Shown: positions 38,467 to 46,536 of the stretch, in pieces
Layout: every line of letters starts with the position of its first letter
Numbering within the stretch: position 1 is the first letter of the stretch
Assembly: GCF_003254275.1 (NCBI RefSeq)
Contig: NZ_QKZK01000005.1
Location: forward strand, 79,343-143,342
Source of the DNA: Breznakibacter xylanolyticus
Lineage (GTDB): Bacteria > Bacteroidota > Bacteroidia > Bacteroidales > Marinilabiliaceae
Length of the DNA stretch: 64,000 bases
Direction: 5' to 3'
Translations under genes and position numbers: made by a program
The notes under the pieces: model-generated
Database searches by the model: none
The model's input: the letters and a program-made list of their open reading frames with translations, nothing else
What the model was told of the DNA's origin: nothing

Positions 38467-39882
38467 ATGGCAAACACAATGAACGATTATAAAGTCAGCG
38501 ATATGTCTCTGGCCGAGTTTGGCCGCAAAGAAATTGAACTGGCCGAAAAAGAGATGCCCGGCCTGATGGCCTTGCGCGAAAAATATGGGAAGACGCAACC
38601 CCTGAAAGGGGCACGCATCATGGGCTCCCTGCACATGACGGTTCAAACCGCCGTGCTTATCGAAACCCTGGTGGCTTTGGGCGCTCAGGTACGCTGGTGC
38701 AGCTGTAACATCTATTCCACACAAGACCATGCGGCCGCGGCCATTGCCAAAGCCGGCATTCCGGTATTTGCCTGGAAAGGTGAAACCCTCCAAGAATATT
38801 GGTGGTGTACCGAGCGAGCCCTCGATTTTGGCAACGGACAAGGCCCCGACCAAATTGTTGACGATGGCGGCGATGCCACCATGATGGTGTTATTGGGTCG
38901 TCAGGCCGAAATGGATGCATCCATCCTCAACAAAGACTATAGCAACGAAGGTGAGGACTACGCTGAACTGATGAAGTGCCTCAAAAATGAGTATGCCAAA
39001 AACAGCAACCGCTGGACCAAAGTCGCAGCCGGCATCAAAGGGGTGAGCGAAGAAACCACCACCGGCGTGCACCGTTTGTACCAGATGATGGAAAAAGGTG
39101 AATTGTTGTTCCCGGCCATCAACGTCAACGACTCGGTGACCAAATCAAAATTCGATAACCTGTACGGCTGTCGCGAAAGCCTGGCCGACGGCATCAAACG
39201 CGGTACCGATGTGATGGTAGCCGGTAAAGTGGTTTTAGTTTGTGGTTATGGCGATGTGGGCAAAGGTTGCGCCCAAAGCATGCGCGGGTTTGGTGCCCGT
39301 GTGCTGGTGACCGAAATCGACCCCATTTGCGCCCTGCAGGCGGCCATGGAAGGTTACGAGGTCACCACCGTTGAAGATGCCCTTCCCGAAGCCAACATCT
39401 ATGTCACCACCACCGGAAACAAAGATGTGATTCGCATTGAACACATGGAGAAAATGAAGGATCAGGCAATCGTTTGCAACATCGGTCATTTCGACAACGA
39501 AATACAGGTGTCGAAACTTGAGAAATACCCGGGCATTGTTGAAATGAACATCAAACCACAGGTCGATAAATTTACCTTCCCCCAAGGACACAGCATCATC
39601 TTACTGTCACGCGGTCGTTTGGTGAACCTGGGCAATGCCACCGGCCACCCCAGTTTTGTGATGAGCAACTCGTTCACCAACCAAATACTGGCACAAATTG
39701 AATTGTGGACCAAGAAATACGAAGTGGGTGTTTACACCCTCCCCAAATCGCTTGACGAAGAAGTGGCTCGACTGCACCTTTCACAATTGGGTGTCAAACT
39801 CACGCAGCTCACCGATGAACAGGCCGCTTATTTGGGTATTCCCATTAGTGGTCCCTACAAACCCGATCACTATCGGTATTAA
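38467..39882 (+). CDS. ahcY: S-adenosylhomocysteine hydrolase (adenosylhomocysteinase)
   Basis: 471 residues from the ATG at 38467. Cleaves S-adenosylhomocysteine to adenosine and homocysteine with bound NAD. Motifs: '[43 protein letters not shown]' for substrate, '[13 protein letters not shown]', NAD loop '[22 protein letters not shown]' and the C-terminal '[42 protein letters not shown]', whose Lys and Tyr reach the neighbouring subunit's NAD. Full length. No SAH riboswitch precedes it; a simple promoter does. A terminator follows. Confidence 0.97.
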   Translation: MANTMNDYKVSDMSLAEFGRKEIELAEKEMPGLMALREKYGKTQPLKGARIMGSLHMTVQTAVLIETLVALGAQVRWCSCNIYSTQDHAAAAIAKAGIPVFAWKGETLQEYWWCTERALDFGNGQGPDQIVDDGGDATMMVLLGRQAEMDASILNKDYSNEGEDYAELMKCLKNEYAKNSNRWTKVAAGIKGVSEETTTGVHRLYQMMEKGELLFPAINVNDSVTKSKFDNLYGCRESLADGIKRGTDVMVAGKVVLVCGYGDVGKGCAQSMRGFGARVLVTEIDPICALQAAMEGYEVTTVEDALPEANIYVTTTGNKDVIRIEHMEKMKDQAIVCNIGHFDNEIQVSKLEKYPGIVEMNIKPQVDKFTFPQGHSIILLSRGRLVNLGNATGHPSFVMSNSFTNQILAQIELWTKKYEVGVYTLPKSLDEEVARLHLSQLGVKLTQLTDEQAAYLGIPISGPYKPDHYRY

Positions 39883-39906
39883 TGACCATACATACATCCT
39901 CATGAC

Positions 39907-39942
39907 AAACGTCCATCGGCACCCGCCGGTGGACGTTTTTTT
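39907..39942 (+). terminator. Terminator of ahcY
   Basis: AACGTCCATCGGC pairs with GCCGGTGGACGTT around loop ACCC, followed by T7. Confidence 0.9.
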
Positions 39943-40017
39943 ATTGCTTTGTTAAAGGCCATTCCTTAAATTGCATGAAACGTCAGCCAATATCCATCAC
40001 CCCACACCCTCCCACAC

Positions 40018-40803
40018 ATGAAACGCCTCTTGATTTCACTGATGATAAGCTTGTTGATCAGCATCCCAACAGAGGGAGCCGATTACATCATCAAAGGTTA
40101 TTATCAGGGTGAAAGCATTTTTGTCAAAAACCCATTCGCCGCCACCGGCGTGGGCTTTTGCGTTTACGAAGTATTGGTCAACGGGCTCACCACCACCGAC
40201 GAAATCAACTCAAGTGCCTTTGAAATCAACCTCACCCGATTGGGGCTGTCGATAGGTGATGACATCACCGTGACCATTCGCTACAAATCGGATTGTAAAC
40301 CCATGGTGGTCAACCCCCAGGCACTCATTGCCCGGGCATCGTTTAACGTCAAAACCATGCGACTAAACGGCAACAGGTTGGAATGGTTCACCACCAATGA
40401 ACGAGGCAAATTGCCCTATTATATCGAACAGTTCATGTGGAACAAATGGGTTCGGATTGGCGAGGTGATGGGCATGGGAACCCCTCAAAGCCACAGTTAC
40501 GCCACTGAAGTCCGATTCCATTCGGGACTCAATCGCTTTCGTCTTCGCCAAACCGATGAGGCAGGAACCATTCGCTATTCTCAGGAACTTAGTTTTTTCT
40601 CCGATGTTAAAAAAGTCACCTTCACACCCGATCGGGTAGATGATGTCATCAACTTTTCGTCATCAACGCTTTATGAAATTTACGATGCATACGGCAACAT
40701 CGTGTTTAAGGGATACGGAACCACCGTGCGCGTAGGCGGTCTCAAAAAAGGAAACTACTACCTCAACTACGACAATCAAATGGGACAATTTGTAAAAAAA
40801 TAG
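40018..40803 (+). CDS. Secreted protein, possible type IX secretion C-terminal signal
   Basis: 261 residues. Signal peptide (MKRLLISLMISLLISIPTEGA). The body is beta-rich: an N-terminal domain with 'YIIKGYYQGESIFVKNPFAATGVGFCVYEVLVNGLTT' and an FN3-like part ('FNVKTMRLNGNRLEWFTTNERGKLPYYIEQF', 'RFRLRQTDEAGTIRYSQELSFF'). The last ~60 residues look like a type A sorting domain: 'VTFTPDRVDDVINFS', 'YEIYDAYGNIVFKGYGTTVRVGGLKKGNYYLNY', ending in basic KK. It is preceded and followed by terminators, so a single unit. Function unknown. Confidence 0.55.
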   Translation: MKRLLISLMISLLISIPTEGADYIIKGYYQGESIFVKNPFAATGVGFCVYEVLVNGLTTTDEINSSAFEINLTRLGLSIGDDITVTIRYKSDCKPMVVNPQALIARASFNVKTMRLNGNRLEWFTTNERGKLPYYIEQFMWNKWVRIGEVMGMGTPQSHSYATEVRFHSGLNRFRLRQTDEAGTIRYSQELSFFSDVKKVTFTPDRVDDVINFSSSTLYEIYDAYGNIVFKGYGTTVRVGGLKKGNYYLNYDNQMGQFVKK

Positions 40804-40868
40804 GTCTCCCGGCTTTTATAAATCAGCAAAAGCGACAATTGAGCTTACAATTTCCATCCACTCATGAC

Positions 40869-40906
40869 AAAAAAGAAGCCGAAACCAAAGCGTTACGGCT
40901 TTTTTT
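40869..40906 (+). terminator. Terminator after the secreted protein gene
   Basis: AAGCCG (40876-40881) pairs with CGGCTT (40896-40901); preceded by A-rich and followed by T-rich flanks that extend the stem. Confidence 0.8.
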
Positions 40907-41021
40907 ATGTCTGTTTTTCCCACGCATCCAAACAAATGACTATTTTTACAAGCTCAAAAAATAACAGCCTCCATGGCTGTAATCACAGAGAACCATCATC
41001 ATCACCATAAAATTTAAAAAT

Positions 41022-42461
41022 ATGCGACGGACAAAAGTGTCGGACGTGCTGAAGTCTGACGAGATAGGGAAAGAGATAGTAGTAAAAGGCTGGGTACGCA
41101 CCCGCCGTGGCAGCAAACAAGTCAATTTTATCGCGCTGAATGATGGCTCAACCATTCACAACCTTCAAATCGTGGCCGATGTTGAGAAGTTTGGCGACGA
41201 ACTGCTTAAAAGGCTCACCACCGGTTCAGCCATCTCGGTAACCGGCGAAATCATTGCCTCGCAAGGCAGTGGCCAAAAAGTTGAAGTCGTTGCCAAAGCC
41301 ATTGAGGTGATTGGCGATTGCGATGCCAACGAATATCCCCTGCAACCCAAAAAACATTCGCTGGAATTTTTACGCGAAATCGGTCACTTGCGCTTTCGCA
41401 CCAACACCTTTAGCGCCATCGCCCGCGTTCGTCACGCCATGATTTTTGCCGTTCATAACTTCTTCACTTCAAAAGGATTTGTGAACGTTCACACGCCCAT
41501 CATCACCGCATCCGACTGCGAAGGCGCCGGCGAAATGTTTCAGGTGACCACCATGAACCTCAACAACCTGCCCCGCACCGAGGAGGGCAAAATTGATTTT
41601 AGCCAGGACTTTTTCGGCAAAGCCACCAACCTCACCGTTTCGGGTCAGCTCGAAGGTGAATTGGCGGCCATGGGCATGGGCGAGATCTACACGTTTGGCC
41701 CCACCTTTAGAGCCGAAAACTCTAACACGTCGCGTCACCTGGCCGAGTTTTGGATGATTGAACCCGAAATGGCCTTTTACGAACTGGACGACAACATGGA
41801 TTTGGCCGAGGAATTCCTGAAATACCTCATCAAATACGCCCTCGACCATTGCATGGACGACCTTCAATTCCTGAGCCAACGCCTTCAGGAAGAGGAAAAA
41901 GGCAAAAAAGAAGAAGACCGCAGCATGGAACTGATTGAAAAGTTGCGTTTTGTGCTCGAGAACGACTTTATTCGTCTGACATACAGCGAAGCCGTAAATA
42001 TTTTGAAGGATTCGAAACCCAACAAAAAAGGGCAATTCAAATATCCCATCAATGGATACGGCTCAGACCTTCAAAGCGAACACGAGCGTTTTCTGGTTGA
42101 AAAACACTTTAAAAAGCCGGTGATTCTGACCGATTACCCCAAAGAAATCAAGGCTTTTTACATGAAAATGAACCCCGACAACAGTACCGTTCGTGCCATG
42201 GACGTATTGTTCCCGCAAATTGGCGAAATCATTGGGGGTTCACAGCGTGAAGAAAACTACGACAAATTAGTGAACCGCATGAAAGAGATGCACATCCCTG
42301 CCGAGGAAATGTGGTGGTATCTCGACACCCGCCGATTTGGTTCGGTTCCCCATAGTGGTTTTGGCCTGGGCTTTGAACGCCTCATGCTGTTTGTGACCGG
42401 AATGGGTAACATCCGTGATGTGATTCCCTTCCCGAGAACGCCTAAAAATGCCGAGTTTTAA
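41022..42461 (+). CDS. asnS: Asparaginyl-tRNA synthetase
   Basis: 479 residues, class IIb aminoacyl-tRNA synthetase. N-terminal OB-fold anticodon-binding domain ('[29 protein letters not shown]'), motif 2 region '[31 protein letters not shown]' and motif 3 '[31 protein letters not shown]'. The 'EFWMIEPE' and short insertion ('[23 protein letters not shown]') fit bacterial AsnRS rather than AspRS. Probably monocistronic with a terminator 26 bases after the stop. TATTTTTA near 40940 is a 7-of-8 match to the -7 box. Confidence 0.96.
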   Translation: MRRTKVSDVLKSDEIGKEIVVKGWVRTRRGSKQVNFIALNDGSTIHNLQIVADVEKFGDELLKRLTTGSAISVTGEIIASQGSGQKVEVVAKAIEVIGDCDANEYPLQPKKHSLEFLREIGHLRFRTNTFSAIARVRHAMIFAVHNFFTSKGFVNVHTPIITASDCEGAGEMFQVTTMNLNNLPRTEEGKIDFSQDFFGKATNLTVSGQLEGELAAMGMGEIYTFGPTFRAENSNTSRHLAEFWMIEPEMAFYELDDNMDLAEEFLKYLIKYALDHCMDDLQFLSQRLQEEEKGKKEEDRSMELIEKLRFVLENDFIRLTYSEAVNILKDSKPNKKGQFKYPINGYGSDLQSEHERFLVEKHFKKPVILTDYPKEIKAFYMKMNPDNSTVRAMDVLFPQIGEIIGGSQREENYDKLVNRMKEMHIPAEEMWWYLDTRRFGSVPHSGFGLGFERLMLFVTGMGNIRDVIPFPRTPKNAEF

Positions 42462-42486
42462 AACACTGCATTCATCCATCTTATTC

Positions 42487-42522
42487 AAAACACCAATTCA
42501 CTTTGTGGCTTGGTGTTTTTTT
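42487..42522 (+). terminator. Terminator of asnS
   Basis: AAAACACCAA (42487-42496) pairs with TTGGTGTTTT (42510-42519), followed by more T. It ends 37 bases before the PAP2 start and shows that the longer PAP2 reading frame from 42448 is not real. Confidence 0.85.
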
Positions 42523-42558
42523 CGTTCCCCACGTCAACTCGCTAATCGCCAAGCAACT

Positions 42559-43563
42559 ATGTTAAAACACACATTCGCCACATTCCTGATGTTGCTATCA
42601 GGCATCATCCTGCATGCACAAGATATACAATACATTGATGAGTCTTCGGTGGAAGAAAACATTTCATCAGGAGGTCAGTTGTATGTGATTAATCCCGAAG
42701 AACAATACATATATTTCAAGCCGCAGCCCTTGTCGTTTATTGGGAATTCATTTAAGGATATTTACCTGGCTGCGGGCGAAGCGGTGAAAAAGGAAAACCT
42801 GTGGGGTATGGGAGCCATCGCGGCCTCTACAGCCATCCTGATTGTGTACGACGAAGAAATTACCGCAGCAGCCAAGCAGTTTGGGCGCTTTATTAATCTG
42901 GAGGCGACCAACAATGCTAAAAACATCTCGCCCATTGAAGGGGTCTCTTTCTTTGTCCCCACCGACCTGGCATCAAGCTTATATTACATTGGTGACGGCA
43001 TCACCGAACTGAGCGTCAATCTGGGATTTTACATCTACGGCTGGTGCACCAAGGACGCCCGTGCCCTGCGAACCGCCACCCAGCTCACCGAAGGAATGAT
43101 TGCCGTAGGTACCAGCGTGCAGGTGCTCAAGCATCTTACCGGCCGAAGCACCGCGATGATGAACAACGATAAAGATTTATGGCGACCATTCCCGTCACTG
43201 CAAGCTTACCATAGTTCCGTGCCCGCCTATGATGCTTTCCCATCGGGTCATTTGGCCACTGCCATGATGACCACCACGGTGATTGCCATGAACTACCCCG
43301 AGTACAAATTCGTTAAACCGCTATGCTACACTCTCATGGGTTTGTGCGGGTATCAAATGCTTAACAACGGTGTTCACTGGGCCGGCGATTATCCTCTGGC
43401 ATTGGCCATGGGCTATACCATGGGAAAGATTGCCGTGAATCGGGGCCGTTATAAAGTACAAAGACCCATGATGATGCAAAACAGAATACAGCCCAAATTC
43501 GATTTGGTACCAACAGTTCTCGATGGCTATGCCTCAGGACTCACACTGTCGGTCGTATTTTGA
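42559..43563 (+). CDS. PAP2-family phosphatase, exported
   Basis: 334 residues from the ATG at 42559, which starts a signal peptide (MLKHTFATFLMLLSGIILHAQ); the in-frame extension to 42448 crosses the asnS terminator. Phosphatase motifs: 'KHLTGRSTAM' (site 1 region), 'AFPSGHLATAMM' (PSGH, site 2) and 'NNGVHWAGDYPLALAMG' (HxxxD, site 3; the usual SR is replaced by NN). The replaced SR is odd but the His and Asp are kept. Probably removes phosphate from a lipid in the envelope, such as undecaprenyl-PP or lipid A; the substrate is not clear. Confidence 0.8.
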   Translation: MLKHTFATFLMLLSGIILHAQDIQYIDESSVEENISSGGQLYVINPEEQYIYFKPQPLSFIGNSFKDIYLAAGEAVKKENLWGMGAIAASTAILIVYDEEITAAAKQFGRFINLEATNNAKNISPIEGVSFFVPTDLASSLYYIGDGITELSVNLGFYIYGWCTKDARALRTATQLTEGMIAVGTSVQVLKHLTGRSTAMMNNDKDLWRPFPSLQAYHSSVPAYDAFPSGHLATAMMTTTVIAMNYPEYKFVKPLCYTLMGLCGYQMLNNGVHWAGDYPLALAMGYTMGKIAVNRGRYKVQRPMMMQNRIQPKFDLVPTVLDGYASGLTLSVVF

Positions 43564-43617
43564 AATTTCAGTCGGTTCATAACATCAATCCTTGCCCCCG
43601 GTTCAAGAGAAATAGAA

Positions 43618-43648
43618 TTTGAAATTTCATCAGAATATTGTAAGTTTG
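43618..43648 (+). promoter_or_regulatory. Consensus promoter of the rnk leader
   Basis: TTTG (43618-43621), exactly 19 bases, then TAAGTTTG (43641-43648). Both boxes match the Bacteroidetes sigma-ABfr consensus fully. Transcription should start near 43653-43656. Confidence 0.8.
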
Positions 43649-43667
43649 AAAAATTGAACAGCGAACC

Positions 43668-43778
43668 ATGCAATTCACTCCCAACAAATCAACGCAATTC
43701 ACCGGCAACCATTCAGAAATGAAGTGTTGTGCTTTGCTGCGTTCGTATGTCTTGCCATGTCGCCCACCTACTTGCTAA
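43668..43778 (+). CDS. Leader ORF of 36 codons, Cys-containing
   Basis: ATG at 43668, TAA at 43776-43778. The 36-residue product begins MQFTPNKSTQF and ends LPCRPPTC, with Cys at 20, 21, 31 and 36. It lies between a full-consensus promoter and a strong terminator. It may be a leader peptide for attenuation of the next gene, a small protein in its own right, or non-coding chance inside a small RNA. GCAATTCAC occurs twice near its 5' end. I do not recognise it. Confidence 0.35.
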   Translation: MQFTPNKSTQFTGNHSEMKCCALLRSYVLPCRPPTC

Positions 43779-43810
43779 AAAAACATCCCATCAATTTTAT
43801 AAAACATTGA

Positions 43811-43838
43811 AAGACCGGGACTCCGGTCTTTTTTTTTG
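43811..43838 (+). terminator. Strong terminator/attenuator 22 bases before rnk
   Basis: AAGACCGG (43811-43818) and CCGGTCTT (43823-43830) form a perfect stem with loop GACT, followed by T8. No room for a promoter exists between it and the ATG at 43861, so the following gene must be read through it. Confidence 0.9.
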
Positions 43839-43860
43839 TACAAGATAAATACATACGATT

Positions 43861-44268
43861 ATGAAACAACTCATCATTAATCAGACAGATGCCCATCGCA
43901 TCATGGATCGCATCCGCAACGCCAAGTCACAATCGTCAGCGACAGTCAATACGGCCAAACTGATGGCCGAAATCAACAAAGGCAAGCAAGTACCGCCCGA
44001 GAAAGTACCGGCGACGGTGGTGACCATGCACAGCAAGGTACGTGTCAGATATCTCGACACAAACCAAACCGTCGACATGGAACTGGTTTACCCCGAGGAA
44101 GCCGACATCAAGAATCATCGGATATCAATATTTGCCCCCATGGCCACGGCACTGCTTGGTTTCAGCGAAGGCGACGAAATAGAATGGACGGTACCGGCCG
44201 GCACCAAGCGCATGATCATTGAAAAGATTCTTTATCAACCCGAATCGAATGGTGATTACAACTCGTAA
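43861..44268 (+). CDS. rnk: Rnk/GreA-type RNA polymerase-binding factor
   Basis: 135 residues, the length of E. coli Rnk (136). A short helical N-terminus is followed by the GreA/GreB C-terminal FKBP-like domain: 'VPATVVTMHSKVRVRYLDTNQTVDMELVYPEEADIKNHRISIFAPMATALLGFSEGDEIEWTVPAGTKRMIIEKILYQPE'. The long GreA coiled coil is absent, so it probably binds the RNA polymerase secondary channel without cleavage activity. It is annotated as regulator of nucleoside diphosphate kinase in E. coli. Its transcript has a leader with promoter, small ORF and terminator. Confidence 0.85.
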   Translation: MKQLIINQTDAHRIMDRIRNAKSQSSATVNTAKLMAEINKGKQVPPEKVPATVVTMHSKVRVRYLDTNQTVDMELVYPEEADIKNHRISIFAPMATALLGFSEGDEIEWTVPAGTKRMIIEKILYQPESNGDYNS

Positions 44269-44276
44269 TTCTATGT

Positions 44277-44395
44277 CGTTTAGTGAAGAGAAAAAGATAT
44301 CAGACAAAGACAGATGATGAGATGAAAAATAGATGTTTAGATCCGTTCTCTTCGTCTCTTTTGTCTAATCTATCTGTCTTTTTATTGTCTCTTTT
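44277..44395. repeat. Dispersed inverted-repeat element, copy B (after rnk)
   Basis: Homologous, in opposite orientation, to 33242-33366. Shared blocks include GACAGATGATGAGATG, TTTAGAT followed by a CTCTTC block, and TATCTGTCT near the far end. It stands 3' of rnk, free of genes. Confidence 0.75.
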
Positions 44396-44448
44396 GTAAA
44401 TCGCACTAACTTAACGACTTTGACTTGTAATTGTTCACGATAAGTTAA

Positions 44449-44482
44449 GCAACGGGGTTATTAGAAGTAATTACCCCGTTGC
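44449..44482 (+). terminator. Hairpin downstream of rnk
   Basis: GCAACGGGGT (44449-44458) pairs with ACCCCGTTGC (44473-44482), followed by CTATTTT. It is 180 bases after the rnk stop, beyond repeat copy B. Likely the rnk transcript end. Confidence 0.7.
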
Positions 44483-44656
44483 CTATTTTACACCATCTTG
44501 AAAGTGAAGTTAATTGGTGATTACGGCGCATCTGTTTTGAAGCATCTGCATTGATCATTAAAAACCGATGAGAATTTTACCCGGTTCACCTCATACCCCC
44601 TAAAAGCCCTGTGCCTCCGTACCTCTGTGTTTTCTGTAAACTCTTGGATGAAAATC

Positions 44657-44686
44657 TTTCTGCAAATCATCATTTTACTAAATTTG
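44657..44686 (+). promoter_or_regulatory. Promoter of pheS
   Basis: TTTC (44657-44660), 18 bases, then TAAATTTG (44679-44686, exact -7 consensus). Transcription near 44692 leaves a leader of about 15 bases before the ATG at 44707. It rules out the longer reading frame from 44611. Confidence 0.65.
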
Positions 44687-44706
44687 CAGCACAAAATCAC
44701 AGAATC

Positions 44707-45726
44707 ATGATCGACAAAATAAAAGGCCTCGTTGAGGAGATCAACCATATTTCCGCCTCATCGGCCGATGAAGCCGAACAGCTTCGCATCAAATATTTGA
44801 GTAAAAAGGGAATCATCACGGCTCTGTTCGACGACTTTAAACAGGTGGACAACAGCCAGAAACGCGAAGTGGGCAAAACACTTAACGAATTAAAAACGTT
44901 GGCAACAGATCGCATCAACGCGTTAAAAGAACAATTTGCCAACCAAAGCGCCGACACGGGTAAATACGACTTAACAGCGCCCGGGGCATCGTTCCCCATT
45001 GGTGGCCGCCACCCGCTCTCGATTGTGAAGAACGAAATTGTGGAAATTTTTGCCCGCCTGGGATTCACCGTCTCCGAAGGACCGGAAATTGAAGATGACT
45101 GGCACGTATTCACAGCGTTGAATTTTCCGCTGGAGCACCCCGCCCGCGATATGCAGGACACATTTTTTATTGCCAAAGACCCCGATATTTTATTGCGCAC
45201 GCACACCTCATCGGTACAAATCAGGGTGATGGAAAACTCACAACCACCGCTGAGAGCCATTTTCCCCGGCAGGGTATTTCGCAACGAAGCCATCTCGGCT
45301 CGTGCCCACTGCATCTTTCATCAGGTAGAAGGATTATATATTGATGAAAATGTGTCGTTTGCCGACTTGAAACAAACACTGTTGTTCTTTGCCAAAGAGA
45401 TGTTTGGCGCCGACACGCGCATCCGCCTACGCCCATCGTTTTTCCCGTTTACCGAGCCATCGGCCGAAATGGACATTTCGTGCTCACTTTGCGGGGGTAA
45501 GGGCTGTAACGTGTGTAAACACACAGGCTGGGTTGAAATTTTAGGATGCGGCATGGTTGACCCCAACGTTTTGGACAACTGCAACATCGACAGTAAAAAA
45601 TATACAGGTTTTGCCTTTGGAATGGGCATTGAGCGCATTACGATGCTTAAATATCAAATTAAAGACATCCGTCTCTTCTTTGAAAACGATGTCCGCTTTT
45701 TGGAACAGTTCAAAGCAGCTTATTAA
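44707..45726 (+). CDS. pheS: Phenylalanyl-tRNA synthetase alpha subunit
   Basis: 339 residues from the ATG at 44707. N-terminal coiled coil ('LVEEINHISASSADEAEQLRIKYLSKKGIITALFDDFK') that contacts tRNA, then the class II catalytic core: 'GGRHPLSIVKNEIVEIFARLGFTVSEGPEIEDDWHVFTALNFPLEHPARDMQDTF', 'LLRTHTSSVQIRVME', 'GRVFRNEAISARAHCIFHQVEGL' and motif 3 'FAFGMGIERITMLKY'. The Cys cluster CSLCGGKGCNVCKHTGW is typical for Bacteroidetes PheS. The beta subunit gene is not adjacent, as is common in this phylum. Confidence 0.96.
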   Translation: MIDKIKGLVEEINHISASSADEAEQLRIKYLSKKGIITALFDDFKQVDNSQKREVGKTLNELKTLATDRINALKEQFANQSADTGKYDLTAPGASFPIGGRHPLSIVKNEIVEIFARLGFTVSEGPEIEDDWHVFTALNFPLEHPARDMQDTFFIAKDPDILLRTHTSSVQIRVMENSQPPLRAIFPGRVFRNEAISARAHCIFHQVEGLYIDENVSFADLKQTLLFFAKEMFGADTRIRLRPSFFPFTEPSAEMDISCSLCGGKGCNVCKHTGWVEILGCGMVDPNVLDNCNIDSKKYTGFAFGMGIERITMLKYQIKDIRLFFENDVRFLEQFKAAY

Positions 45727-45750
45727 GCCAGGCAAACCCACCAATAATTT

Positions 45751-45776
45751 AAGAGGCGCTCATCGGGGCGCCTCTT
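45751..45776. terminator. Hairpin between convergent pheS and osmC-like genes
   Basis: AAGAGGCGC (45751-45759) pairs perfectly with GCGCCTCTT (45768-45776). There is no long T tract on either side, so its strength is uncertain. Confidence 0.65.
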
Positions 45777-45782
45777 GATGTT

Positions 45783-46196
45783 TTACACCACCCGAATTTC
45801 GTAAGTCAGAGGAATTGCCTTTTTGTACAAAGCGGCCACACCACAATATTTATCTTCGGACATGGAGACAGCTTTCTCTAATTTTTCGAGGGGTAAATCC
45901 TTACCCTTAAACTGATACACCAAATGGATGGAGCGATAGTGCCGGGGATGTTCGTCGGTAAGCTCCCCTTCGATAAACATCTGAAAGTCTTCCACTTCGA
46001 CCCTCATTTTTTTGAGCAGCGACACCACATCCATACCGGTGCATCCGCCAAGCGCCACTAATTGCAGGGGCTTGGGAGTCACTCCTTTTCCCTCTCCTCC
46101 GGCTTCAGGCGACGCATCAATGATCAGTTTATGACCGGCCACTTCGGTTTCAAAAGCCATATTACCGGTCCATTTAACGTTGACGGTTGTTTTCAT
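45783..46196 (-). CDS. OsmC-family protein
   Basis: 137 residues, full length for the small OsmC/Ohr/YhfA group. Beta-rich N-half ('VKWTGNMAFETEVAGHKLIIDASPEAGGEGKGVTPKPLQLVALGGCTGMDVVSLLKKM') with the first peroxidatic-type Cys in 'GGCTGMD'; the second conserved Cys is in 'SEDKYCGVAALYKKAIP'. The two-cysteine arrangement and 'SPxPLxLVALGGCTGMDVVSLLxKMR' fit the OsmC/YhfA type. It probably reduces organic hydroperoxides with thiol help; this has been shown for OsmC and Ohr, less so for the YhfA branch. Confidence 0.85.
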   Translation of the reverse strand: MKTTVNVKWTGNMAFETEVAGHKLIIDASPEAGGEGKGVTPKPLQLVALGGCTGMDVVSLLKKMRVEVEDFQMFIEGELTDEHPRHYRSIHLVYQFKGKDLPLEKLEKAVSMSEDKYCGVAALYKKAIPLTYEIRVV

Positions 46197-46536
46197 GTGT
46201 TTATAATAGTATTAAGACGTAAGTATCAAGACGCAAGACGATGAGGGTTTAAAATCATAGGCTACGCCGATCTTTGATTTTCATGCATGTCGCTTGGTAA
46301 TTTAGTGATTGGTTCTTGTGTTCATAAAATAGCCCCTAATCAATCAAAGAGAGGAACGCATGAGGTCGTGTCAAATATTTATAAAACAATAGAGTACATT
46401 CTCGCTTTTGTACTTTTGTACCCAATTATACAACAATAAAAGCGGGGTGATGTTCACAACAGGATAGTCCAAAGGGGTTATTGACAATGATAATCAGGAA
46501 GAATAATTTTATTCGATTCCTTCCATCATTCATATC
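46197..46536. other. Intergenic region between divergent genes
   Basis: 340 bases. It contains a tandem AAGACG-type repeat (46212-46240), a partial copy of the TAGCCCCTAATC sequence (46329-46340), and TACTTTTG (46411-46418, exact TAnnTTTG) that may serve the next plus-strand gene. No coding ORF or tRNA. Confidence 0.5.
46411..46418 (+). promoter_or_regulatory. -7-like element upstream of the PorV-like gene
   Basis: TACTTTTG matches TAnnTTTG. It would give a leader of about 110 bases. No TTTG was found at the -33 position, so this is tentative. Confidence 0.35.

Larger units (their letters stand above)
44269..44706. other. Intergenic region, rnk to pheS
   Basis: 438 bases. It holds repeat copy B (44277-44395), a terminator-like hairpin (44449-44482) and the pheS promoter (44657-44686). 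A stretch near 44600-44640 (CCTCCGTACCTCTGTGTTTTC) resembles another short repeat that I associate with Bacteroidetes intergenic DNA. Confidence 0.6.

Noticed and set aside
43653-43838. 6S RNA or SRP RNA at the rnk leader
   Set aside because: The ends do not pair into the long 6S hairpin and the SRP apical loop sequence is missing.
44600-44640. Start of a gene at CCTCCGTACCTCTGTG
   Set aside because: It is a short repeat-like sequence without an ORF of its own.
44611-44706. N-terminal extension of PheS
   Set aside because: The pheS promoter (-7 at 44679-44686) lies within it; the standard PheS N-terminus starts at 44707.
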